Assembly: GCA_965247245.1 (NCBI GenBank)
Contig: CBDFGV010000003.1
Span: forward strand, 3,038,001-3,102,000
Direction of reading: 5' to 3'
Source of the DNA: Tectiglobus sp965247245
GTDB taxonomy: Bacteria; Pseudomonadota; Alphaproteobacteria; Rhizobiales; Hyphomicrobiaceae
DNA length: 64,000 nt
Below the pieces are notes generated by a model. It had not been told where the DNA came from. It made no database searches and saw only the letters and a list, made by a program, of their open reading frames with translations. Both the position numbers and the translations under genes were made by a program. Below are positions 35,771 through 44,792 of the stretch, piece after piece (within the stretch, counting starts at the first letter, position 1; each line of letters opens with the position of its first letter).

Positions 35771-36727
35771 TTATTTGATCCACTTGTTCACTGTGTCCAT
35801 GTTCGCCTTCACCCAAGCTTCGGCAACATCTTGCGGGTCCTTCTTGTCACGTCCGATTGCCAGGATCCAGCTGTTGACGACAGCAGGGTCGAAACTCACC
35901 TGCTTCAGGAATTTTGCCGCCTTCGGGTTACGCTTGTAGAGCGACTTCGAAAACGAAACGAAGACCTGTGCATCTTTGTGGGCGCACTTGAACTTGGAGG
36001 CCTCGAGCCAATCTTCCTGGTCGAGCTTGAGATCCATGCATCCTTCGGTGTGTGCCGGCTCAGAAATTGCAGACAACTTATAGGCCGAGTGAATCCATTC
36101 CGGAGTCCAGTAATAGAACAGGATCGGCTTCTGCTGATTGATCGCAGTTTTGAGTTGAGCCTTGAATGTCGCGTCAGAGACAATTTCTGGTTCCCAAAGC
36201 TCGCTGAGGCCATAATCCTTAAACTTGACTTGCCACATCTTGGTAGACTTCCAAGCGGCGTCACCGGCCCAGTATTCACCTTTGCCATTACCGTCCTTGT
36301 CGAACATTGCTGCAATCTCAGGCTTCTTGAGATCGTCGAACGACTTGATCTTGTCAGCGAGGTAGGACGGTACATACATGCCCTGCGTGGCCGTATAGGG
36401 CTGGTTGTGATCGACCGTCTTGGCATCACGAATATATTTATTCCATGGGCCAGACTGGTTGGGCATCCACATGTCCGTCCAGACATCTGCTGAGCCATCA
36501 CCTTTGTCCATGCCCGCCGAGACAATCGCCTGGTCCGATAGGCCCTTGACAATCTTTGCCTCGGAGCCAAGCGGCCCCTCAATCACGGCTTTCAGCACAT
36601 GAGCAATGGCTTTCGCGCCCGTCCAGTTAAGGTCTGAAAGCGCTACGGTAGCATCCTGCGCGTGGGCGTAGCTGCCCACGGAAAGACACATCGCCACCGC
36701 AGCGGCTATTGATCTAATGGTTCTCAT
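35771..36727 (-). CDS. proX: Glycine betaine/proline betaine-type ABC substrate-binding protein (ProX/OpuAC)
   Basis: This 318-residue periplasmic receptor has a signal peptide (MRTIRSIAAAVAMCLSVG... ending AHA-Q) and an OpuAC domain: 'ATVALSDLNWTGAKAIAHVL', 'DVWTDMWMPNQ' and 'QQKPILFYYWTPEWIHSAYKL' (shown as FYYWTPEWIHS), whose aromatic residues form the quaternary-ammonium cage in this family. It is the last gene of the minus-strand operon and is followed by a strong terminator. The cargo is probably a betaine, consistent with the demethylase genes nearby. Confidence 0.9.
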   Translation of the reverse strand: MRTIRSIAAAVAMCLSVGSYAHAQDATVALSDLNWTGAKAIAHVLKAVIEGPLGSEAKIVKGLSDQAIVSAGMDKGDGSADVWTDMWMPNQSGPWNKYIRDAKTVDHNQPYTATQGMYVPSYLADKIKSFDDLKKPEIAAMFDKDGNGKGEYWAGDAAWKSTKMWQVKFKDYGLSELWEPEIVSDATFKAQLKTAINQQKPILFYYWTPEWIHSAYKLSAISEPAHTEGCMDLKLDQEDWLEASKFKCAHKDAQVFVSFSKSLYKRNPKAAKFLKQVSFDPAVVNSWILAIGRDKKDPQDVAEAWVKANMDTVNKWIK

Positions 36728-36810
36728 GCAAAGTTTCTCCCTTCAGATTTTGCAGTTGAGTGCATGAAACGCCGTTGAACGAATTCAACCGACCTCGAAA
36801 AACTGATCAT

Positions 36811-38370
36811 TTAGCTGCTTGATGAGTTGGCCTTCTGGACCACCCGGTCAATCATCATTGCAAGAAGCGCGATGCCAATTCCCGCAAGGATGCCACGACC
36901 GGTCTGGGTGTTGGCCAAGGCTTCGGTCACGATGAAGCCCATCCCGCCTGCACCAATCAGTGCGGCCACGACGACCATAGAAAGGCTCATCATGACAACT
37001 TGGTTGACGCCTGCCATGATTGATGGAAGCGCCAGTGGCAGTTCAACTTTGCGCAACAGCTGGCTGGGGTTTGCACCGAAAGCGATGGCTGCTTCCTTGG
37101 TGTTTTCAGGAACGCCGCGAATGCCAAGTGCCGTCAATCGAACCATCGGAGGCATTGCGAAGATGACGGTTGCCAATATCCCCGGCGGCTTACCAATCGA
37201 GAAGAACGCCACCGCCGGCAGCAAATAAACGAACGAAGGTATCGTCTGCATAATATCGAGGATTGGTGTAATGATCGCCTGACCTCGGCGAGATTTGCCA
37301 ACCCAGACGCCAAGCGGCAGCCCAAACACAACGCATATTATAGAAGCAGCCGTCACCAGAGATAGCGTGTCCATGGCTGTGTGCCAAAAGCCGAACAAGG
37401 CGAGATACGCTAGCGAGGCGCCAACAAAGATCGTAATGCGAGAGCCAGCCATGTAGTAGGAAATGGCAAGTATCATCCCCATTGTTACGATCCAAGGTGT
37501 CCCGACAAAAACGGAGGTAATGGCATTCAACATCGTTCGCAGGAACGCTGTAATGCCATCGAAAAACCAACCGTAGAACGCGGTGAGATAGCCAATACTG
37601 TCATCAATGGACTGCGCTGCGTACGTGTTGAGATTGACCGGTGGCAGGCCATCTCGCGCTGGTTTTCGCTCGACCCGCCGGGTACCATCTTCATTGCGTG
37701 GGTAGGTAATCTCGTCAGGACGCTCCAACCAAACAAGCGTTGGAAACTCTGCGATGACGAAGCAATCAAAACGCTTCTTGAATGAAACGTTATCACCCTT
37801 CTGTATGGCACGATCCTGTTTGATGCATGTGCGTTTGTCGGGTGCGAATTGCGACGCCCGATAAAGCGTAACCGGAGCAATCATCGCGATGATCAGTAAT
37901 GCAATGACAAGCCGGCCCAACTGTAAGCCCGAAGACTTCGATCTGTCGACGCGCCAGGAATTGTACTGGAGAAAATAGATCCGATCCGCGAGCCAGCCAA
38001 AAATGAGACGGCCAATCACAAACACGGCGATCGCCGCGATAAGGTGATGATTGGTCCAACCTTCATAGCGCGTAATGAGGTAGGTCTTCTTGGCAACCGC
38101 AGCTGCACCAGCGGCCGTTGCATATTTGTAGACGAGAGCAGCATTCACCAAGGCGACAAGGTCAATGATAAACGCGATCCAGAAAAGCAGCCAGTTGGCA
38201 CGCATCGCAGCCCAAACAAATGAGCCGAGTGTTACTGCCCAATTGAAGTGCCAAAAACTAAGCTTATCCTGTTGGATACTCAGAAATGTATCGGCGTAGT
38301 AGTCGCCGCTTGAGCCAGCGAATTCTTTGAATGGCTTACGAACGTCGGCTTCATCTCTCATTGTTGTCAC
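36811..38370 (-). CDS. proW: Betaine-type ABC transporter permease with long N-terminal membrane domain (ProW)
   Basis: This 519-residue permease has a C-terminal half (about residues 270-510) that is the ProW/OpuAB core: 'AASIICVVFGLPLGVWVG', 'ILDIMQTIPSFVYLLPAV', 'GVPENTKEAAIAFGANPSQLL' and 'VALIGAGGMG'-like 'AALIGAGGMGFIV'. The N-terminal about 270 residues add at least four more hydrophobic segments and a hydrophilic loop with several cysteines and charged stretches, longer than E. coli ProW. The ATG overlaps the stop of the ATPase gene by four bases. Confidence 0.88.
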   Translation of the reverse strand: MTTMRDEADVRKPFKEFAGSSGDYYADTFLSIQQDKLSFWHFNWAVTLGSFVWAAMRANWLLFWIAFIIDLVALVNAALVYKYATAAGAAAVAKKTYLITRYEGWTNHHLIAAIAVFVIGRLIFGWLADRIYFLQYNSWRVDRSKSSGLQLGRLVIALLIIAMIAPVTLYRASQFAPDKRTCIKQDRAIQKGDNVSFKKRFDCFVIAEFPTLVWLERPDEITYPRNEDGTRRVERKPARDGLPPVNLNTYAAQSIDDSIGYLTAFYGWFFDGITAFLRTMLNAITSVFVGTPWIVTMGMILAISYYMAGSRITIFVGASLAYLALFGFWHTAMDTLSLVTAASIICVVFGLPLGVWVGKSRRGQAIITPILDIMQTIPSFVYLLPAVAFFSIGKPPGILATVIFAMPPMVRLTALGIRGVPENTKEAAIAFGANPSQLLRKVELPLALPSIMAGVNQVVMMSLSMVVVAALIGAGGMGFIVTEALANTQTGRGILAGIGIALLAMMIDRVVQKANSSSS

Positions 38371-39428
38371 GCCTCGCCTTGGATTCCGCGCAAGAGCGAA
38401 TCTTTGGTCACCACTCCGACCGGCTTGGTATCGCTGATGATGACAATCGGCTGATCCTGATCCACTGACAGACCGACAAGCGTATCGAGGTCATCTTCTG
38501 GACCCGCCTGAGGACAGTCCGCAATTGGCGGCAGCTTCCGTCCGTTGCTTTCGTATTTGTCAACACTCTCCATGACGGTGTGTGCAAACACCAATTTCAG
38601 TTTTGAGATGCCAGCGACGAAGTCAGCGACGTAGTCATCGGCCGGCTGTGTCACGATGACTTCCGGTGTGCCGGTCTGGACAATTTCACCGTCCTTCATA
38701 ATGGCGATACGGCTACCCATGCGGATGGCCTCATCGAGATCATGCGTAATGAAAAGCGTGGTTTTCTTCATCGTTTTGGAGAGCGCCAGGAACTCATCCT
38801 GCAGTCCGCGCCGGATCAACGGATCCAGCGCAGAGAAAGGCTCATCCATCAGTAGAATGTCGGGATCTGCTGCCAGTGCACGCGCAAGTCCGACGCGTTG
38901 CTGCATGCCACCGGAAAGCTCGGATGGCATGCGGTCCGCGTAGCCTTGCAGACTCACCGTCTCGATGACTTTGTCAGCCACCTGGGCACGAGTGAAAGCA
39001 TCAACGTTGCGGAGCTCTAGTGCAAAGGCAATGTTGTCACGAACCGAGCGATGCGGCAGCAGTGCCATGTTTTGAAAGACCATGCCGATTTTATCGGCGC
39101 GCATGGCACGAAGCTCTTCCGGTGCAAGTTGCCCGACATTGATACCATTGATGATAATCTCACCGCTGGTTGGTTCGATAAGCCGATTGATGTGGCGAAC
39201 AAGCGTCGACTTACCCGAGCCTGACAGTCCCATGATGCAGAAGACTTCGCCTTCACCAACGCTGATGGAAACGTCGCGAACGCCAACCACCGCGCCGAAC
39301 TGCTCCAACACTTCAGCCTTGGAAAGGTTATCGCGCTCAACGGCAGCCCGCGCTTCCGTGGCCTTTTCACCAAAGATCTTCCAAACATTCTTGGTGACGA
39401 CGACATCCTGTGAGGCCGCTTCCGTCAT
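38367..39428 (-). CDS. proV: Betaine-type ABC transporter ATP-binding protein (ProV)
   Basis: This 353-residue ATPase of the glycine betaine importer has Walker A GLSGSGKS (near residue 66), a Q-loop in 'GMVFQNMALLPHRSV', signature LSGGMQQRVG and Walker B LLMDEPFSALDP. The switch 'FITHDLDEAIRMG' is typical of ProV. The C-terminal about 90 residues are a short regulatory extension related to the CBS region, ending 'KPVGVVTKDSLLRGI'. The N-terminal 50 residues match ProV's extra segment ('KNVWKIFGEKA'). ATG 39428 is chosen, overlapping the upstream gene by four bases. Confidence 0.92.
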   Translation of the reverse strand: MTEAASQDVVVTKNVWKIFGEKATEARAAVERDNLSKAEVLEQFGAVVGVRDVSISVGEGEVFCIMGLSGSGKSTLVRHINRLIEPTSGEIIINGINVGQLAPEELRAMRADKIGMVFQNMALLPHRSVRDNIAFALELRNVDAFTRAQVADKVIETVSLQGYADRMPSELSGGMQQRVGLARALAADPDILLMDEPFSALDPLIRRGLQDEFLALSKTMKKTTLFITHDLDEAIRMGSRIAIMKDGEIVQTGTPEVIVTQPADDYVADFVAGISKLKLVFAHTVMESVDKYESNGRKLPPIADCPQAGPEDDLDTLVGLSVDQDQPIVIISDTKPVGVVTKDSLLRGIQGEA

Positions 39429-41764
39429 GCTCTTGCCTTCTCTCTTTTGGGGTCCAGGAATGGAAGCGATGAGACGACGCACGGCAATCGTTTCATGTGT
39501 CCATCAAGTCGACCGACTTCCAGCGCGGTACCTTCGTCCGAATTTTCGATCGCGATCCGAGCCATCGCGATGACGTGGCCCATCGCCGGTGACTGGACGG
39601 CACTGGTGATCACACCAATCTGCTCCCGTCCGTCAAATACCGGATCGCCATGCGCTACATGCTCATTGCCGTTGAAGTGAAGACCGACGAGTTTGCGGCG
39701 AACAGCAGCTGCATTTCGTTCCAGTGCTTCACGGCCGATAAAAGCGTCCTTCTTGAAATCGACAGCGAAGCCCAGACCAGATTCAAATGCATCGCTATCA
39801 GGACCGAATTCTGCACCCGCGATCATCATTCCGGCCTCGGTGCGTAACATGTTGAGAGCTTCCCCTCCCATCGGGACAAGTCCCTTATCCGCCCCGGCCT
39901 CCATCGAGCCATCCCAGATTGAAAGGGCGTCAGCAGCATCGCAAAAGACTTCATATCCTAGCTCGCCGGTGAAACCGGTCCGGCTGAGCATGAAGACTGG
40001 ACCGTCTCGATCACGCAGGCGGGCTATCGTGAACCCAAACCATGCGAGATTATCGAGAGACGGACGATGAGGCTGTGTGAATACGATATCGCTGAGGATG
40101 TCGCGTGACTTTGGGCCCTGTAGTGCCAGGCTTGGCATCTTGGCTGTCAGCGATCTTATCCAGACTTGGAGCCCTAGTTCTTCTGCCTGCTCGCGCAGAT
40201 GAAGAGCTGAGTTTTCCGATCCGCAGCACCAACGGAACACCGCCGGTTCCAACCGGAACAGAGTACCATCATCAATGACGCTACCGCGGGCATCGCACAT
40301 CAAGGCATATAACGCACGATGCTGTGCCAGCTTCGAGACGTTGCGCGTCATGCAGTGCTGCAGCAATTGCTCTGCATCCGGTCCCATAACGTCGTACTTT
40401 AGGAGCGACGTCGTATCTTGTAGCGTTGCAGCATTACGGCAGGCCCAATACTCTTCTGTCGCGCCAGTCGCATCGTATTGAACTGGCAGCCATGAATTTC
40501 GTCCCACGCTATAATTGCTGGTGAGCTTAGATGTTCGAGGATGAAAAGGCGTATGTTGTGTCAATTGAGCGACGTCGTCCGGTTGCGCGTGACGTGAGAT
40601 TGCGTGTGTAATTGACGTGTCCTCCTCGTAGATGCGCACTTGGATGTCGGTCGGATTCCAACCATTGATAGGATCAACATCGTCGGGACAAGCTGTTGTC
40701 ACGCACACAAGGTCAGTCAGGGCTTGCATAGCCACATAGTCGCCCGGGCGTGACCAAGCCTCATCGGAGGCCAAGACATTCGACCCTGTGTCCATCCAGG
40801 AATTGAAAAAGAAATTGATCGCTGGCCAGGCTTTGCGTGACTTGATTCCGTAACGTGCGTAAACGGCACTGATGTTGTCGGAACAGTTGAGATGACCGGG
40901 AAAGCCGCGTTCCTCATATCCACGCGCTGTGCAAGCTAATGCAAATGTATCGTGTCGCCCAACCGTATCCTGCCGGACCGCAATCAAGGGCTGCATGTCC
41001 TGGTCAAAAAACTTGTCACGCAGGCCTGGCTGCGGATAGGCCCCTCGCACCATCGTGCGCGATACGGTTGAATCGATATAGCGCTCGACACCGTCGTTCA
41101 GAGCATCGGTCCGCATAGCCATAAAGTCGGAGCACTGTTGGCCTTCAATGTCGATAACTTGGACGAACTGCCCTTTCTTGACCTCGTAGGCAAAGGCTGT
41201 GCCGCGATCAACGCGCCACTCGTCAATGACCTTGCCCAATGGTTCGGGTAGCAGGTCCCCATTGGTTGTCTGGCTGGTGCGCTGAGTTTCGATCATGAAA
41301 CGGCCACCACCGCCCCTCGATAGAAAACCAGGTTCCATCGGAGCCATTGCGTAGACCGTCGTTCGCACCTGCGGCTTGAATAGAAAAACCTCACCCGCCA
41401 GTGTCGCGGAGTCGAAAATCGAGACAGCTGATGCCTCATCCCAGCTGACACCGCGTGAAGTTAGCTTTGCCGACATCTCCCGAGCATCAAAAGTCGTTGT
41501 GTCAACAGTGGTCGTTTGAGCTTCATCTAGTCCCAGCCCTGTCGGCGTAAGATTCAATGTGTCTGCCGCCATCGCTGTCAGCAACAGCGAGGCAGCACCA
41601 TCAATGTTTGTGACGGATATGATATCGCCCGGTTCGACGGAGAACTTCGCTGTCTGTCCGCAGGAGATATCGACCCTAAACCGATAAGGCCCTCGAACAC
41701 CTCGATAGCGCACACGCTCATTGAGTGGCGCTTGAGAGGCAATCAGATGGCCTGTGTCCGGCAT
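39425..41764 (-). CDS. DUF1989 (urea-carboxylase-associated) - GcvT aminomethyltransferase fusion
   Basis: This is a fusion protein of about 779 residues. The first about 170 residues and residues about 185-390 are both DUF1989-like; the second has the clear family core 'GQQCSDFMAMR', 'GFPGHLNCSDNISAVYARYG' (as HLNCSDNISA) and 'INFFFNSWMD'. Residues about 405-770 form a complete GcvT/aminomethyltransferase folate domain: 'YWACRNAATLQDTTSLLKYDVMGPDAEQLL' (as CRNAATLQDTTSLLKYD), 'RTGFTGELGYEVF', 'GLGFAVDFKKDAFIGREAL' (as GLGFAVDFKKD). The domain transfers one-carbon units to tetrahydrofolate. It starts at ATG 41764 with AGGAG upstream and is the first gene of the betaine-transporter operon. A C1 acceptor role in betaine demethylation fits. 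Confidence 0.86.
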   Translation of the reverse strand: MPDTGHLIASQAPLNERVRYRGVRGPYRFRVDISCGQTAKFSVEPGDIISVTNIDGAASLLLTAMAADTLNLTPTGLGLDEAQTTTVDTTTFDAREMSAKLTSRGVSWDEASAVSIFDSATLAGEVFLFKPQVRTTVYAMAPMEPGFLSRGGGGRFMIETQRTSQTTNGDLLPEPLGKVIDEWRVDRGTAFAYEVKKGQFVQVIDIEGQQCSDFMAMRTDALNDGVERYIDSTVSRTMVRGAYPQPGLRDKFFDQDMQPLIAVRQDTVGRHDTFALACTARGYEERGFPGHLNCSDNISAVYARYGIKSRKAWPAINFFFNSWMDTGSNVLASDEAWSRPGDYVAMQALTDLVCVTTACPDDVDPINGWNPTDIQVRIYEEDTSITHAISRHAQPDDVAQLTQHTPFHPRTSKLTSNYSVGRNSWLPVQYDATGATEEYWACRNAATLQDTTSLLKYDVMGPDAEQLLQHCMTRNVSKLAQHRALYALMCDARGSVIDDGTLFRLEPAVFRWCCGSENSALHLREQAEELGLQVWIRSLTAKMPSLALQGPKSRDILSDIVFTQPHRPSLDNLAWFGFTIARLRDRDGPVFMLSRTGFTGELGYEVFCDAADALSIWDGSMEAGADKGLVPMGGEALNMLRTEAGMMIAGAEFGPDSDAFESGLGFAVDFKKDAFIGREALERNAAAVRRKLVGLHFNGNEHVAHGDPVFDGREQIGVITSAVQSPAMGHVIAMARIAIENSDEGTALEVGRLDGHMKRLPCVVSSLPFLDPKREKARA

Positions 41765-41818
41765 GCAAACTACTCCTGGACCTGCGGCATGGGTCACATC
41801 TACCAACCTGACGGTAAA

Positions 41819-41832
41819 TGTAACCGGTTACA
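41819..41832. promoter_or_regulatory. LacI-type palindromic operator
   Basis: TGTAACCGGTTACA is a perfect 14-base palindrome with the central CG typical of LacI/GalR-family operators. It lies 55 bases upstream of the DUF1989-GcvT start and about 90 bases upstream of the divergent LacI-family gene, so it could control both directions. Confidence 0.82.
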
Positions 41833-41922
41833 TAAAAGCCTTGCAAACCTGTCAGGTCAATCGGAAAATTGACTGAAATTCTATCGCCGGGAATGGACAA
41901 ATCGATTATTCACTTGAAAACA

Positions 41923-42945
41923 ATGACTAAGAAACTCGGAAGAATACGCGATGTGGCGCGGGAGACAGGGCTCTCAACCGCCACCGTTTCGCGCGTAATG
42001 AACGGCGCGACAAATGTCAGCCAGGCAACGCGGGAACGAGTTCTCAATGCCTCGCTCAGGCTGAACTATTTGCCGAATCCCGCCGCGCGCGCATTGTCGA
42101 CCAGTCGCTCAAAAACGATAGCGGCGATTGTCCCAACGATCGAATACTCAATCTTTGCGAAGTATCTAACCAGCATCGAGCAGGTACTCGCGGATCGTGA
42201 TTATTCATTGGTCATTGCGCTCTCAAGCTTTGATGAAACCGAAGAACTGGTTGCAGCCCGCAAGCTTCTAGGGATGGGAGCGGAGGCCTTCATCTTAAGC
42301 GGTACCGAACATAGCGAAGTGCTTGTCGATCTCCTCGACCGGCGTTCTGTCCCATATGCCTACACATCGGTATGGGATTCAGCCTGCGCAGTGCCGACAA
42401 TCGGCTACGATAATGCTGCGTTAGCCAAGGCAGCTATCAGTTTCCTTTACCGCAATGGGCATCGAAGGATCTCCGTGATCCACGGTCCATTGCACAATAA
42501 TGATCGCACGCGCGCGCGAAAGGACGGTGCACTTGCCGCAAGACGCAGAGACTTGCAACTAGACTTTCTCGAATCTGAATTGAGTGTCGGCGGTGGAAAG
42601 CAGGCCATGAAGTCCGTCCTTGATTCGCAAAATGACTCAACGGCGGTCTTGTGCTTCTCAGACGTCCTGGCTTTGGGCAGTTACTTTGCAATCCAAGAGA
42701 GGAACCTAAAGATTCCTGATGACATATCAGTCATGGGCTTCGACAACATGGATTGGTCTGCCGATGTGACACCGGCATTGACAACAATAGATTTACCGGC
42801 CGGCGAAATGGGAAAGTGCGTTGCACAGCAGCTCATGGATCATCTCGAGGGCACTCACTTACTCGCTCCCCAGCTACTTGATGGACAAATCATCAAGCGA
42901 TCCTCCGTCAGAAAACTGCATCGCAGAAAAAGTGCTGCAAACTAG
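41923..42945 (+). CDS. LacI-family transcriptional regulator
   Basis: This repressor is about 340 residues. The N-terminal helix-turn-helix 'RIRDVARETGLSTATVSRVM' and hinge ('LNYLPNPAARALSTSRSKTI') are typical, with the minor-groove-binding 'NPAARAL' sequence. A periplasmic-binding-like effector domain follows ('ISVMGFDNMDWS' near the C-terminus). The start at 41923 places the helix-turn-helix a few residues in; ATG 41893 is an alternative. It is divergent from the DUF1989-GcvT-ProVWX operon, and a perfect LacI-type palindrome lies between them. The effector is probably a betaine or its breakdown product. Confidence 0.9.
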   Translation: MTKKLGRIRDVARETGLSTATVSRVMNGATNVSQATRERVLNASLRLNYLPNPAARALSTSRSKTIAAIVPTIEYSIFAKYLTSIEQVLADRDYSLVIALSSFDETEELVAARKLLGMGAEAFILSGTEHSEVLVDLLDRRSVPYAYTSVWDSACAVPTIGYDNAALAKAAISFLYRNGHRRISVIHGPLHNNDRTRARKDGALAARRRDLQLDFLESELSVGGGKQAMKSVLDSQNDSTAVLCFSDVLALGSYFAIQERNLKIPDDISVMGFDNMDWSADVTPALTTIDLPAGEMGKCVAQQLMDHLEGTHLLAPQLLDGQIIKRSSVRKLHRRKSAAN

Positions 42946-43108
42946 TCCTCAAAAAGCGCGGCATCCTTTAGTTGAGTGACCATCATGCGAAAAGGCTCGG
43001 GAGTAGTCGCTCAAATAAATGTGGGTAGTGGACAGACTTCGCAGCGATGCTGGCGCAGCCAGCAATCAGTCTCGGCTGCGGGCTCGGATTGTAAGATCGT
43101 TTAGTCGG

Positions 43109-44662
43109 TCAAGCGTCCAACAAGATTCGATATCGCTTACGAATCTCTGCTTCGGCTTCAACGGGTAGATAGTCGGGACTGTGTGTCTCTAAAATTTCCC
43201 GAACTCTTTGCCGCGCTCGGGACCAGGCGTCTTCGGCTCCGCTCTCGTACCAGGTCTTGGGATCGTTTCGGTCAGCGACTTTCGGGTAGTAATAGTCGCG
43301 CTGCATGGCCGCCATGGTGTGCGCGCCTCCAAGGAAATGCCCTTCGCCCAAGACCGCTTCGCAGATTGCATCATACCCCAACGTCTCCTCGGTCACCTCG
43401 ATGCCGCGAATGGCCTGGTAAATGTGACTGAGCATTTCGTCGTCTAAAACAAACGCTTCGAAGCTGGCGCCGAGTAGGCTGGCCATCATACCGGAAGATT
43501 CATAGATCATGTTGCCGCCAGCCAAACCAGCTGCGAGTGCGGCCATTGCTTTCTCGGATCCCATCTGAGCGTCGACCGCCTTGGCGTCTGACATGGAACA
43601 TGCGACGCCGGATGGCAAACCCAGTGCATTTGAGATCTGTGCCGAGGCCGCATTCATGACGCTGATTTCTCCTCCCCCACCGCAAAACGCGCCCGTTCGG
43701 AGGTCGATAACAAGCGGCCAGTTCGAAAACACCATGGGATGCCCAGGTTCAAAAACATTCACCATCACGAGGGAGGCCAGTGTCTCGGCGAGTGACTGGA
43801 CAAGAAAACCCGCAGCGGTTGCCGGCGCAGTTGCGCCTGATTGTGCGGCAGTAATGCAGGAGAGAGGGACACCCCGGCGCAGGCAGGCGAGTGTCACGTC
43901 GACGGCATCCTCGCCATATCGCATCGGCGAAATGACTGGTGAGATGTGAGCCTTACAAAACGGAGTCTCTCGATACTTGTCTTTTCCACCGAGCGCGATA
44001 TCGAACATATCAATGATCGGGTCAACGCTTGATGCGACGGTAAACGAAGTTCCAACAGGCTTGGTCGTTCCTTTCAGAAGGGCAAAGGCTGTATTGACGT
44101 CGAGGTCGAGGACATCTTCGATGTCTGTGGCAACGCAGCAGCGTGTAAACCAGCTCACGTTAGTAAGCGTATCGATCAGCCGCGTGAAATCATAGAGGTC
44201 GTTCAAAGTCGACGGGCGGTAAACACCGGTGTCGAGATCCAAGGTCTGCACAGCGGCTCCGCCGGTTCCATAGTGAACGCGGTCGTCGCCGAGTTGAAAA
44301 CTACGGGACGGCTCTCGCCCATGAAACACGTAGGTCTTTGCGGCTCCGTCGATGATCTCCTGCAGCATCGCTTCGGGAAATGCGAGGCGACCGCGTGTGT
44401 TGATGCGCGCACCCTTAGCAAGGCACTGCTTCTCTAGGATCTCTGGGACCTCAGCCATGCCGAGATCATCGAGCAATCGGAAAGCGCTGGCGACAATCGT
44501 TTCGAGATCACTGTCAGTGAGTGGTTTGTAGGCGCCACCCCGTTGCCCGGGCGGAGCAGGATTGATCGCCTGCTCCGGCGCCGTACGACTTTCGATCCGT
44601 TGCTTGCGGCCACTTCTTTTGCGGCGACTTGACTGTGTTCTTGGCTCACCGAAAGACGTCAT
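43109..44662 (-). CDS. Trimethylamine methyltransferase (MttB) family protein, non-pyrrolysine type
   Basis: This 517-residue TIM-barrel methyltransferase is of the MttB superfamily. Marks include 'FRLLDDLGMAEVPEILEKQC' (as RLLDDLGMAEVP), 'GTGGAAVQTLDLDTG', 'SGATAPATAAGFLVQSLAE', 'NASAQISNALGLPSG' and 'AMAALAAGLAGGNMIYESSGM' (as AALAAGLAGGNMIYESSG). There is no in-frame UAG, so it cannot carry pyrrolysine. It belongs with the MtgB-like branch, whose characterised members demethylate glycine betaine, proline betaine or carnitine using a corrinoid protein. No corrinoid protein gene is seen here. Start 44662 is preceded by AGGAAGG. The protein begins with a basic tail of about 40 residues. Confidence 0.87.
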   Translation of the reverse strand: MTSFGEPRTQSSRRKRSGRKQRIESRTAPEQAINPAPPGQRGGAYKPLTDSDLETIVASAFRLLDDLGMAEVPEILEKQCLAKGARINTRGRLAFPEAMLQEIIDGAAKTYVFHGREPSRSFQLGDDRVHYGTGGAAVQTLDLDTGVYRPSTLNDLYDFTRLIDTLTNVSWFTRCCVATDIEDVLDLDVNTAFALLKGTTKPVGTSFTVASSVDPIIDMFDIALGGKDKYRETPFCKAHISPVISPMRYGEDAVDVTLACLRRGVPLSCITAAQSGATAPATAAGFLVQSLAETLASLVMVNVFEPGHPMVFSNWPLVIDLRTGAFCGGGGEISVMNAASAQISNALGLPSGVACSMSDAKAVDAQMGSEKAMAALAAGLAGGNMIYESSGMMASLLGASFEAFVLDDEMLSHIYQAIRGIEVTEETLGYDAICEAVLGEGHFLGGAHTMAAMQRDYYYPKVADRNDPKTWYESGAEDAWSRARQRVREILETHSPDYLPVEAEAEIRKRYRILLDA

Positions 44663-44757
44663 GCATGCACCTTCCTGATCTCTGGCCGACAATGGTCGGC
44701 GGTTGCCTGGGTCGCTGCAAGGTCGAAGCAAGTTGTTCAAGAAAACCGAATTGTATA

Positions 44758-44772
44758 TTCGTGTAACTCGAA
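44758..44772. promoter_or_regulatory. Candidate LysR box (T-N11-A dyad)
   Basis: TTCG-TGTAACT-CGAA is a dyad whose inner arms give the T-N11-A pattern bound by LysR regulators. It lies 20 bases upstream of the LysR gene and about 96 bases upstream of the divergent MttB-family gene, the usual place for such a site. Confidence 0.5.
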
Positions 44773-44792
44773 CCATATGGCGAGCTGCGAAA

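Noticed and set aside
43048..43064. TGCTGGC-GCA-GCCAGCA hairpin between the LacI and MttB genes as a terminator
   Set aside because: The stem is short and no T-run follows on either strand.
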